In this document: piece by piece, positions 43,794-51,207 of the stretch
Layout: each line of letters begins with the position of its first letter
How positions within the stretch are numbered: position 1 is the stretch's first letter
NCBI GenBank assembly: GCA_041392065.1
Contig: JAWKMU010000001.1
Location: 434,001-498,000 of the forward strand
DNA from: CAJQLB01 sp041392065
GTDB taxonomy: Bacteria; Bacteroidota; Bacteroidia; Flavobacteriales; Flavobacteriaceae
Length of the DNA stretch: 64,000 bases
Direction: 5' to 3'
Made by a program: the position numbers and the translations under genes
The notes under the pieces: generated by a model
Seen by the model: the letters and a program-made list of their open reading frames with translations, nothing else
Database searches by the model: none
What the model was told of the DNA's origin: nothing

Positions 43794-43982
43794 TTATTGT
43801 ATCATATCATTGATGTCTTCAAAAGGAAAATCCATATAATCGCAAAATTCCTTTATAGTTACCGTTTGATGCCTTTCTTTTTGGAGCAGCACCTTAATAT
43901 CTTTAATCAACTCCTGACAATAACGTAGGCTTCGCCCTGTTATAATTTGCACATCTTTTGGATAGATGCAAATTCGCTTCAT
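43794..43982 (-). CDS. Small conserved-looking hypothetical protein (62 aa)
   Basis: MKRICIYPKDVQIITGRSLRYCQELI... is a 62-residue basic protein, and the only minus-strand gene between 5928 and 47561. KDVQIITGRSLRYCQELIKDIK could form a helix-turn-helix-like unit and TIKEFCDYMDFPFEDI a second helical pair, reminiscent of excisionase or MerR-like small DNA-binding proteins. That is only a resemblance. I have the impression that close relatives are frequent in flavobacteria, but I know no function. Its 3' side carries the stem-loop described separately. Confidence 0.6.
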   Translation of the reverse strand: MKRICIYPKDVQIITGRSLRYCQELIKDIKVLLQKERHQTVTIKEFCDYMDFPFEDINDMIQ

Positions 43983-44293
43983 TTTCTTTAATTAACATTC
44001 TTTTTATCTCTTTTCGTTTCATAATTAATTCATTGATTGGTTAATACATTAAATGCAATTCATGGGGTAAATTTATTTTAAACTTAAAAGGTTTACAAGT
44101 AAAGTTATTAACTATTTATAAATAATTTTAACATTTTATTAGCAACTCTATTATTACGATAAATTGCTTAAAGGTTTAAAAATCAATAAAATAATACTAA
44201 AAATAAAAAACAATTCTACTTCTCATTCAAGGGTGTCATACTGCCCAATATCATACTTAGAAAGCCTGAACTGAGTTTGTCATACTTAACAAT

Positions 44294-44319
44294 GTCACAC
44301 TGAGCCTGTCAAAGTGTGA
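44294..44319 (+). repeat. Family F repeat, copy 1 (GTCACACTGAGCCTGTCAAAGTG)
   Basis: GTCACACTGAGCCTGTC...AAGTGTG folds on CACACT/AGTGTG. A second copy lies at 58678-58700 with one base different. Degenerate relatives (GTCATACTG, ATCATACTT, GTCATACTT) fill 44235-44290. This is part of the 801-base gap 43983-44783. Confidence 0.75.
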
Positions 44320-44338
44320 AGTATCGAAACATCAAATT

Positions 44339-44380
44339 GTCATTGCGATGCTGATGTTCACCATCAGCAGTGGCAATCTC
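44339..44380 (+). repeat. REP-like family B element, copy 3 (solo)
   Basis: The conserved ends GTCATTGCGA and GGCAATCTC flank a perfect central hairpin GCTGATG-TTCAC-CATCAGC. The central stem differs from those of copies 1 and 2. No nuclease gene is next to this copy. Confidence 0.87.
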
Positions 44381-44427
44381 ACCATAAAATAATCCATAGT
44401 CTTTTTAAACAAGTACTTAAAAATAAA

Positions 44428-44473
44428 ATTCCCCTACTTTTAAAGGAGGGGTGTCCGGAGGACGGAGTGGTTA
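44428..44473 (+). repeat. Family A' hairpin repeat, copy 2
   Basis: CCCCTACTTTTAAAGGAGGGG is an imperfect palindrome followed by TGTCCGGAGGACGGAGTGG. The layout is as in the copy at 13564. It lies in the 801-base spacer that holds families F, B and A' in succession and then the 11-bp array. Confidence 0.8.
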
Positions 44474-44492
44474 TGTCTTGTCTTATAAGGAC

Positions 44493-44558
44493 CATATCAA
44501 AGCTATACCAAAGCTATAGCAAAGGTATGGCTAATGTATGCTTAATGTATGGCAAAGG
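44493..44558 (+). repeat. 11-bp tandem array, six units (TATNNCAAAGS type)
   Basis: Six consecutive 11-base units start at 44493, 44504, 44515, 44526, 44537 and 44548. They are variants of TATACCAAAGC, TATAGCAAAGG and TATGGCTAATG. The unit length is exact although the sequence varies, and it is close to one DNA helical turn. It lies 225 bases upstream of the 249-residue unknown gene; the intervening bases show no recognisable element. Confidence 0.8.
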
Positions 44559-44783
44559 CATAGACGCAGAAAACAATAAAAAGTGAATAAATACGCAAAA
44601 AACGAAAAAGAGTATGATTTAGGCATTAATAACAAAAAGGAGTATAATATTCAATAAATAATTCCAGAGACGCATAAAAAACAGAAGCTAAAAACAAGCC
44701 CTTGTAAGTTTGAATATCAGTAAGAACAGATGCATCAAAAATTACTGTAAAAATTATTCGTTTAACATTTAAACCATAAAAAA

Positions 44784-45533
44784 ATGGCTAAATTAAAAAG
44801 CTTAATAAAGATCGAAGGAACCCTGGACGGTCTTACCTTTTATAAGGGCAAAGAAGGGTATTTAGTAAAAACAAAAGGAGGAATCTCTGCAAAGAGAATT
44901 AAAAACGATCCAGCTTTTGTTAGAACTCGCGAAAATGGTGCCGAATTTGGGCACTGTACAAAGAGTGGTAAGCAATTGCGTAGAGCAATTCTAGATCTGA
45001 TGGTCGATGCTAAAGACAGTCGTGTAACTTCAAGATTAACCCAAGTGATGAGTCGTATCAAAAACTTTGATACCTCATCTCCTAGAGGAGATCGAAATGT
45101 TGCAATAGGTCTTACTACTCCTGAAGGAAAACTGGCAATCAAAGGATTTGAATTCAATGATAGAGCATTGATGAGCAATATCTTGATGTCTGATTATACC
45201 TTAGATACAGCTACTGGTGAAGTGCAATGTCCAGATTTTACACCATTGTATAATTTAAATCCACCTGAAGGAGCAACTCACGTTAGCTTTATTTCAGGCT
45301 TTTTAAATCTTGATTTTAGTACTGATGCTAAGGATTTACAATTAAGTCCTGTGGTCAATATACCTATTGACAATGCAACAACATCAATAACGCTAACACC
45401 TGCTAGTGTGCCATCGGGAACTGGTAATGCATTTTATTTCTTAAAAACAGCATTTTTTCAAGAAATAAATAACATGCAATATCCTCTCAATAATGGAGCA
45501 TTTAATGCATTAAAATTATTGGAAGTGTTGTAA
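44784..45533 (+). CDS. Conserved hypothetical protein, 249 aa
   Basis: The protein begins MAKLKSLIKIEGTLDGLTFYKGKEGYLVKTKGG, a basic N-terminal module that I associate with a recurring Bacteroidota family of unknown function. The region RENGAEFGHCTKSGKQLRRAILDL and VTSRLTQVMSRIKNFD follows. The second half is beta-rich and acidic (TLTPASVPSGTGNAFYFLKTAFFQE). There is no signal peptide or membrane segment. A strong terminator follows, so it is a monocistronic unit inserted between the GT4 and WcaJ-like genes. I do not assign a function. Confidence 0.8.
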   Translation: MAKLKSLIKIEGTLDGLTFYKGKEGYLVKTKGGISAKRIKNDPAFVRTRENGAEFGHCTKSGKQLRRAILDLMVDAKDSRVTSRLTQVMSRIKNFDTSSPRGDRNVAIGLTTPEGKLAIKGFEFNDRALMSNILMSDYTLDTATGEVQCPDFTPLYNLNPPEGATHVSFISGFLNLDFSTDAKDLQLSPVVNIPIDNATTSITLTPASVPSGTGNAFYFLKTAFFQEINNMQYPLNNGAFNALKLLEVL

Positions 45534-45549
45534 ATCAGTAAGCTAGGAT

Positions 45550-45583
45550 AAAGGGGAAGTAAAAAACTTCCTCTTTATTTTTA
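45550..45583 (+). terminator. Rho-independent terminator after the 249-aa gene
   Basis: AAAGGGGAAGT and ACTTCCTCTTT form an 11-bp stem with one G-T wobble around AAAAA, followed by a T-rich run (ATTTTTAG). It lies 16 bases after the stop codon and isolates this gene from the WcaJ-like gene. Confidence 0.85.
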
Positions 45584-45631
45584 GTTCATATCGTAAGACT
45601 TACTATATTTACATTCCTAATCAACTGCACC

Positions 45632-47026
45632 ATGCCCAAAAAAAAAGGAATTCATTTTGAAATCTCTGAACGCAAAATCTTATTGCGTATTATGGATATT
45701 CTTTTTGTGCTTGGTTTTTTATACCTTATTGGGAGTAGTTTTCATTTTGAATATTTTACAGTGACCAAAGAACAATGGTTTTGGTCCTTAGTGTTAGCCG
45801 TGTACATCACCATTTTTGGAACTGTATTTGAACTTTATGATTTACAGGCCTCTAGCAAGTTGGATACTACCTTTAGGAATATTGTGCTCACAACTTCCAT
45901 AACCGTGTTGGTGTATTTGTTTACACCTGTTGTTACACCCTTTTTACCAGAAAAAAGAATACAAATATTATATTTTTATTTGGCTATTATTGGAGCCATG
46001 TTTTTATGGCGAATGACCTATGTGGCCTTTATTGCCTCACCAAGGTTTTATAAAAAGGTCATTATTATTGGAGAAATCGCAAACTTGGAAACCATTTTAA
46101 AAACCATTGGAAAAGCAGACCCAAATTATAAAATCGTTGGCTTTGTTAATAGTGAAGGAAAATCAAAAGACCGTGTGACTTTTAAAGGATTAGCCGAGTA
46201 TCATCCTTATCAATTGCCAGATGTTATTTTAAAAGAACACATTTCAGAAATTGTGGTTGCCATTTACGATTCCGACCATATTACCTCCGATATTTATAGC
46301 CAACTAACCATGTTATTGGAAAGAGGCTTTACCATACGCGAATATACCCAGGTGTATGAGGAAATTACCAAGCGTGTTCCAGTACAATATGTTGGGAAAG
46401 ATTTTTACAAGTACTTTCCGTTTAGCCGCAGTAACCAAAACCGTTTGTATATGTTTTATCATCGGTTTATGGATGTCACCTTTGCCATCATTGGCTTAGC
46501 TTTAGGTTTGAGCTTATTACCTTTAGTGCTAATAGGTAACCTTATAGCAAATAGAGGACCTCTGTTTTATCAGCAGGAACGTGTTGGGAAACATGGTAGG
46601 TTATTTAACATTGTTAAGTTTAGGACGATGGTAAAGAACGCTGAAACTCATGGTGCTCAATGGGCTGAAAAGAATGATGCTCGTGTAACACCTTTTGGAC
46701 GAGTTTTAAGAAATAGTAGAATCGATGAAATTCCTCAGTTCTATAACATTTTAAAAGGTGATATGAGTGTGATTGGGCCACGACCTGAGCGTCCTTATTT
46801 TGTAAAGGAATTATCGCAAATTATTCCTTTTTATGAAACCAGACATTCCATTAAACCAGGCTTATCAGGTTGGGCTCAAGTAAACTCACGTTACGGTTCA
46901 TCAGTTGAAGATAGCCTTGAAAAACTTCAATACGATTTGTATTACATTAAACACAGAAGCTTTTTCCTTGATGTTAATATTTTGGTTAAGACTTTTGGGA
47001 CTGTTTTGTATTATAGAGGACAGTAG
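45632..47026 (+). CDS. Undecaprenyl-phosphate sugar phosphotransferase (WcaJ-like)
   Basis: This 464-residue protein has an N-terminal block of about four membrane helices (about 15-125), a Rossmann-like middle domain (VIIIGEIANLETILKTI...) and a C-terminal phosphoglycosyltransferase domain. The last holds KFRTMVKNAETHGAQWA, NSRIDEIPQFYNILKGDMS with the catalytic DE pair, VIGPRPERP and PGLSGWAQVNSRYG. It would load a hexose-1-phosphate on undecaprenyl phosphate. It is the second initiating enzyme of the locus, besides the small PglC-like one at 9222. Confidence 0.92.
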   Translation: MPKKKGIHFEISERKILLRIMDILFVLGFLYLIGSSFHFEYFTVTKEQWFWSLVLAVYITIFGTVFELYDLQASSKLDTTFRNIVLTTSITVLVYLFTPVVTPFLPEKRIQILYFYLAIIGAMFLWRMTYVAFIASPRFYKKVIIIGEIANLETILKTIGKADPNYKIVGFVNSEGKSKDRVTFKGLAEYHPYQLPDVILKEHISEIVVAIYDSDHITSDIYSQLTMLLERGFTIREYTQVYEEITKRVPVQYVGKDFYKYFPFSRSNQNRLYMFYHRFMDVTFAIIGLALGLSLLPLVLIGNLIANRGPLFYQQERVGKHGRLFNIVKFRTMVKNAETHGAQWAEKNDARVTPFGRVLRNSRIDEIPQFYNILKGDMSVIGPRPERPYFVKELSQIIPFYETRHSIKPGLSGWAQVNSRYGSSVEDSLEKLQYDLYYIKHRSFFLDVNILVKTFGTVLYYRGQ

Positions 47027-47027
47027 A

Positions 47028-47073
47028 ATCGGTTGTCAGTTATCGGTTGTGTGTTATCTGTTGTGCGTTGAAG
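47028..47073 (-). repeat. Heptanucleotide array left of the four-helix-bundle gene (inverted)
   Basis: Read on the minus strand this gives CTT followed by six 7-base units: CAACGCA, CAACAGA, TAACACA, CAACCGA, TAACTGA and CAACCGA. It begins 1 base after the WcaJ-like stop and is inverted relative to the array at 47495. Confidence 0.8.
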
Positions 47074-47129
47074 TGTGTAATATTATTTTGTACTACAATA
47101 AGTAAATCAACAAATAAAAATCAAAAATC

Positions 47130-47483
47130 ATGAAATCTTATAAAGATCTAGAAATATATAATTTAGCATTTGAATATGCTCTTGAAGTACATCACTTATC
47201 ATTAAAACTACCAAAGTTTGAACTGTATGAGCAAGGTAGTCAAATTAGAAGGTCTTCTAAAAGTATCAAGGACAATATCATTGAGGGTTATGGTAGACGT
47301 CGTTATAAACAAGATTTTGTTAAGTTTTTAGTATATGCTCATGCATCTTTATTAGAATGCCTATCACAATTAGAAATGATAGAGCAAATTTATTCCGATT
47401 TAAAAACAAAATATCTCATAGAAAAATATGATATTTTAGGAGCCAAACTATTCAAGTTTATTACTTATGTAGAAAGTGAATAG
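47130..47483 (+). CDS. Four-helix-bundle protein (S23/IVP family) bracketed by inverted heptad arrays
   Basis: This 117-residue all-helical protein has KSYKDLEIYNLAFEYALEVH, YEQGSQIRRSSKSIKDNIIEGYGRRRY and FLVYAHASLLECLSQLEM, the landmarks of the S23 family. Members occur inside 23S rRNA intervening sequences and as isolated genes in Bacteroidota; their function is unclear. Here it sits alone between the WcaJ-like gene and DUF4105, with inverted CAACAGA-type arrays on both sides. It is probably a passenger of the repeat element and not a polysaccharide gene. Confidence 0.9.
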   Translation: MKSYKDLEIYNLAFEYALEVHHLSLKLPKFELYEQGSQIRRSSKSIKDNIIEGYGRRRYKQDFVKFLVYAHASLLECLSQLEMIEQIYSDLKTKYLIEKYDILGAKLFKFITYVESE

Positions 47484-47494
47484 AAAAGCTAATT

Positions 47495-47559
47495 CTTCAA
47501 CCCAAAGCCGATAACTGAGAACACAAAACAGACAACAGACAACAGACAACAGAGAACAG
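47495..47559 (+). repeat. Heptanucleotide array right of the four-helix-bundle gene
   Basis: CTT is followed by nine 7-base units: CAACCCA, AAGCCGA, TAACTGA, GAACACA, AAACAGA, CAACAGA three times, and GAACAGT. The CTTCAAC beginning matches the outer part of the inverted left array. The array starts 11 bases after the gene's stop and ends 1 base before the stop codon of the convergent DUF4105 gene. Confidence 0.85.
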
Positions 47560-47560
47560 T

Positions 47561-48718
47561 TTACCTGAAGTATCTAATGAGAAACACATAACGAATTGTT
47601 AGAGCAAGAAGCAACGGAATTAAAGCCATAGCAAATACTTGTACGCCAATTAGCCAATGAAATACCAAAAGGCACAGCATAATCAACAAAAACTTTAAAT
47701 ATCTAGTAAACCATAGCTTTGGTTGCTTTTTACAAAGCTGTCCGAGCATAAATACGTTAAGTGCAAAGGCCCAAAGCAGATTGTAATTGTGTGCTGTGGT
47801 ACTATGGTCTGTGGCGAACCATAGGAGCAGTAAGCCTATACCAATAATTCCAGTAATGCTAAATAGTGAAATGTCTAACCACTTTGTACGCTTGTTCTTT
47901 TTGTAGTCAGTATATGTAACCCAGAGAATCCCTAGAGCTATAAGGCTTATAATCACTAAAGGACTTGACCATAGGTTGGAGGATTTGTTTTTTTCTTTTT
48001 CAGTATAAAGCGTTTCACTTTTGCTTACCAGAGGGTCTCCATTCTGAAGTGTTGCTTTTGCAAAAAACTTATGGATGTTTTCAGGTAAAAACATTTGTTC
48101 TTCAGGAGTTGCTGTTCTATCTATCACAGAGCCTAAAGCAATATCAATACCCAAGCTTCCCCAAGAGTTCTTATTGAGGTTGTTTTGAATGAGTGTTCTG
48201 AAGGTTTGAGGTCTGTAATCGTCTGGAGTTTGAAATGTGATGCCATTGTTTAGGGCTGAATTGGCGACATCACGAATTTTGGTGGCACAATTATCGTAGA
48301 AGAAGTCATACAAATACGCTCTGTTTTCAGGTTTGTAATTGTTCAATAAAAAATTGTAAAGGTTTTGTTTTTCGTTTTGAGTTAAATTAAGCACTTGTTC
48401 TTTTATGCTACGATTAAAATAAACATAAACCCTATAAAAATCATTGAAATCATCTTTGCTGATGAGGTAATTGAGCTTACCCTGGGCAAATTTTAAATAG
48501 AAATTTGGTGCATCAAAATCGTATTGACCATAGCCGAACACCACATCCATTCCCTGAGTCTTATCCTTAATCCTAAAACCACTATGTCCAAAGGCATCAT
48601 TTAATGAAGTGCCTGGACCAACGGTTAAAACACTTATTTCGGCAGTTGGAGACAAGGTTTGTGAAGCTGAAAATTGAAGAGTTGTAAGGCACAAAAGGAA
48701 AAAGTAACGCATGTTCAT
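47561..48718 (-). CDS. DUF4105 integral membrane protein (Lnb-like)
   Basis: This 385-residue protein has an N-terminal signal (about 1-19), a soluble periplasmic domain with SVLTVGPGTSLNDAFGHSGFRIKD and YDFFYDNCATKIRD, and five or so membrane helices from about residue 250. The His of FGHS and the Cys of DNCATK fit a papain/NlpC-like Cys-His pair. DUF4105 proteins include the Lnb lipoprotein N-acyltransferases described in other bacteria, so a role in lipoprotein maturation is possible. It lies downstream of the PorV/PorQ-like gene with a 10-base gap. Confidence 0.85.
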   Translation of the reverse strand: MNMRYFFLLCLTTLQFSASQTLSPTAEISVLTVGPGTSLNDAFGHSGFRIKDKTQGMDVVFGYGQYDFDAPNFYLKFAQGKLNYLISKDDFNDFYRVYVYFNRSIKEQVLNLTQNEKQNLYNFLLNNYKPENRAYLYDFFYDNCATKIRDVANSALNNGITFQTPDDYRPQTFRTLIQNNLNKNSWGSLGIDIALGSVIDRTATPEEQMFLPENIHKFFAKATLQNGDPLVSKSETLYTEKEKNKSSNLWSSPLVIISLIALGILWVTYTDYKKNKRTKWLDISLFSITGIIGIGLLLLWFATDHSTTAHNYNLLWAFALNVFMLGQLCKKQPKLWFTRYLKFLLIMLCLLVFHWLIGVQVFAMALIPLLLALTIRYVFLIRYFR

Positions 48719-48728
48719 AAGCCAAAAG

Positions 48729-49805
48729 TTATCTAAAGATACTAAAATCGAGCTTTAAGGAAAACACGTTAGAGTAGAGTGCTACACTCTGGTCGCCAAT
48801 ATCTGTAAAGGCATAATCTAATTGAATGCCTTGATATTTGAAACCTACACCAAAACTGGGTTGAAAGGACAATTGCTCGGAGTTATCTATTTGCAATTCG
48901 TTTTGAAAGTTTCCCATTCCAGCACGTAAAAACACGAGGTCTGTATAGCCAAATTCAAAACCTAAGGCTGGATTAATACTTGCAAAGGAACTGGAAATGA
49001 TATCGTTATTCTGCTCAAAACGAACATTTAAATCGAATTCGGTTCTCAGTGTGTAATCGTAATTGAAGGTGAACAGTTTGGAAAGACCAAATTGTAATTT
49101 AGGAATGGTAATTTCTGTACTTTCAGGAATCTCCTGGTTTTGCCCTTCAACAGCATCTTGTATTTGAGCAAATTTTTCTTCGTCAATAGACCATGCATTA
49201 AAGGTAGTTGTGATATCACGTACCATCAATCCTATTTGCCAATCATTACCAGTTTCAAACTGAATTCCTATATCGAGACCAAATCCCCAAGACGAAGCAA
49301 AATCTCCAATGATTCGTCTGATTACTTTGGCATTCACACCATAGTTTAGACCATCAATAGGTAATTTTCTGGCATAGGAAAAGGTTAGGCCATAATCTGC
49401 AGCCGAAAACAAATTAATGCGATCGTAATTAACGTTACCTTGCTCATCTATGAGCTGTGTAGTATCTAAAATATCATCTACACCAAACCGAATCAAAGAA
49501 ATGGCTATGGTGCTTCTATCATCCAATGGTTTTGCAAAAGCTATGTAATTGTAATTTGCAATATTGGCAAAATAGCTGGAATGCATGAGTGCAATTTCGT
49601 TGTCTTCAAGATGTACTAATCCCGCAGGATTCCAGTAGCCTGAATTAACATCTGCTGTGTGAGCCACAACAGCATTGCTCATACCTAAAGCTGCAGCGTC
49701 AACACCAATATTCATAAACTCATTGGAGTATTTTCTGGCTGTTTGTGCAAACAGCATCGAGGTACTTAAAAGCAGTAAAACGAGTAATCGATTTTTCAAC
49801 AACAA
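48729..49805 (-). CDS. PorV/PorQ family outer-membrane beta-barrel protein
   Basis: This 358-residue protein has a signal peptide (cleavage near AQTARKYS) followed by a FadL/PorV-like barrel. The opening EFMNIGVDAAALGMSNAVVAHTADVNSGYWNPAGLVHL is the signature of the PorV/PorQ (UPF0164) family tied to type IX secretion. No ATG is near the N-terminus; three consecutive TTG codons (49805, 49802, 49799) are all possible starts. It forms an operon with the DUF4105 gene. Confidence 0.9.
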   Translation of the reverse strand: MLLKNRLLVLLLLSTSMLFAQTARKYSNEFMNIGVDAAALGMSNAVVAHTADVNSGYWNPAGLVHLEDNEIALMHSSYFANIANYNYIAFAKPLDDRSTIAISLIRFGVDDILDTTQLIDEQGNVNYDRINLFSAADYGLTFSYARKLPIDGLNYGVNAKVIRRIIGDFASSWGFGLDIGIQFETGNDWQIGLMVRDITTTFNAWSIDEEKFAQIQDAVEGQNQEIPESTEITIPKLQFGLSKLFTFNYDYTLRTEFDLNVRFEQNNDIISSSFASINPALGFEFGYTDLVFLRAGMGNFQNELQIDNSEQLSFQPSFGVGFKYQGIQLDYAFTDIGDQSVALYSNVFSLKLDFSIFR

Positions 49806-49926
49806 AATTTTTTACAAAGATGCATAATTCACATAATAAACTCTAATTTTTGGTACTTATTGTTAAGTTGCAACTTTAATCTGAAATAGTTTATTATTTT
49901 TACTTCAACTAATTTTACATCAGGTC

Positions 49927-50640
49927 TTGAAAAAACACATTCCTAATTTTGTTACCCTTTTAAATGTTTTATGTGGAAGTATAGCTGTTATATTTGCTGT
50001 TAGTGGTGATATGACAGCGACAGCCTTCTTTGTGTTTTTAGGTATCTTTTTCGACTTTTTTGATGGTTTGTTAGCAAGAAAGCTTAAGGTGCAAAGCGAA
50101 TTGGGCTTGCAATTGGATTCTCTGGCTGATATGATTACAAGTGGTTTAGTGCCTGGATTGGTGATGTTTCATTTATTGAGCTATACCGTTGAAGGTTCAA
50201 ATAGTTATACAGACTCCATGTTAGGAGATATACAATGGTTACCATTTCTTGGTTTAATGATTACTTTAGCTTCAGCGTATCGATTGGCAACTTTTAATAT
50301 TTCAACCAATCAGTCCGACAGTTTTGTTGGTTTACCAACACCTGCAAATGCTCTTTTGATTTTGTCATTGCCATTAATTTTGGAGTATCAGAATAATGAT
50401 TTGATGAACAGCATTATCTTAAATAAATGGTTTTTGATTAGTGTAACTTTATTAAGTTGTTTTTTGCTCAACTCAAAAATCAAACTTATCGCTTTAAAGT
50501 TTAAAACTTGGGGTTTTAAAGACAATGCTGCTAGACATCTGCTTATTGTTTTATCGCTAATACTTTTGATTGTTTTTAAATTTGCTGGCATTCCATTAAT
50601 AATCATCCTATATATTTTGATGTCAATATTTAATAAATAA
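49927..50640 (+). CDS. pssA: CDP-alcohol phosphatidyltransferase (phosphatidylserine synthase-like)
   Basis: This 237-residue membrane enzyme would make phosphatidylserine from CDP-diacylglycerol and serine, the precursor of phosphatidylethanolamine. The CDP-OH-P motif is DFFDGLLARKLKVQSELGLQLDSLAD, split here as DGLLAR at about 40-45 then GLQLDSLAD. HIPNFVTLLNVLCGS at the N-terminus and about seven helices fit the PssA subfamily. The start is TTG. Confidence 0.9.
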   Translation: MKKHIPNFVTLLNVLCGSIAVIFAVSGDMTATAFFVFLGIFFDFFDGLLARKLKVQSELGLQLDSLADMITSGLVPGLVMFHLLSYTVEGSNSYTDSMLGDIQWLPFLGLMITLASAYRLATFNISTNQSDSFVGLPTPANALLILSLPLILEYQNNDLMNSIILNKWFLISVTLLSCFLLNSKIKLIALKFKTWGFKDNAARHLLIVLSLILLIVFKFAGIPLIIILYILMSIFNK

Positions 50641-50704
50641 GAATATGTTATTAAGCAACCTTTTTAGCATATATGTATCTAAAAAGAAAGTATATATTCA
50701 AATT

Positions 50705-51163
50705 ATGAAACAATATTTTTTATTCATTGCTATTTGTATTGAATTTGGAAGTTGTTCTCTTGACGATTCTAAAAATAGTGAAGTAAATTTAGATGATGAC
50801 ATAAGTATAGAAGAAGAATTAATCTCAAGTATTGATTCTATTAGTCAACAATTAGAGGGAACTTGGTTATGGGTATATTCATCAGGTGGTATTGCAGGAA
50901 CAATTAATACACCTGAATCAACTGGTTATACTGCTAAGTTAGAAATTTCTGATGGCATAGTTAAAGGATTCAGAAATGACAGTTTAATTTATGCAAAAAA
51001 TTATTCTATTGTAATTCACTATTCAACAAACACAATCGAACCACATCTTGATATGGTTTATGAAGGTGGAGCATTTCCTCAATATTTTATTGTAAATGAA
51101 GATGAATTAGAACTTGTAGATGAATGTTCTGATTGTTTTCAAAGTTTGTATAAAAGAGAATAA
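50705..51163 (+). CDS. Hypothetical lipoprotein
   Basis: From ATG 50705 this is a 152-residue protein with a signal MKQYFLFIAICIEFGSC, whose Cys17 would be lipidated. The acidic stretch DDSKNSEVNLDDDISIEEE follows. The remainder is a small beta-rich domain (LEGTWLWVYSSGGIAGTINTPE...) like lipocalin-type META/DUF proteins, with a final CSDCFQSLYKRE. An upstream in-frame ATG at 50645 lies 4 bases after pssA but would put 20 residues before the signal, so I prefer 50705. Function is unknown. Confidence 0.7.
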   Translation: MKQYFLFIAICIEFGSCSLDDSKNSEVNLDDDISIEEELISSIDSISQQLEGTWLWVYSSGGIAGTINTPESTGYTAKLEISDGIVKGFRNDSLIYAKNYSIVIHYSTNTIEPHLDMVYEGGAFPQYFIVNEDELELVDECSDCFQSLYKRE

Positions 51164-51207
51164 AAACTATCTTGCCTCAGTATTTTTACCTTAAAGAAAC
51201 TTATTAA

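Noticed and set aside
46905..47105. 66-codon frame across the end of the WcaJ-like gene
   Set aside because: It is out of frame with the transferase and its tail is the translated heptad array.
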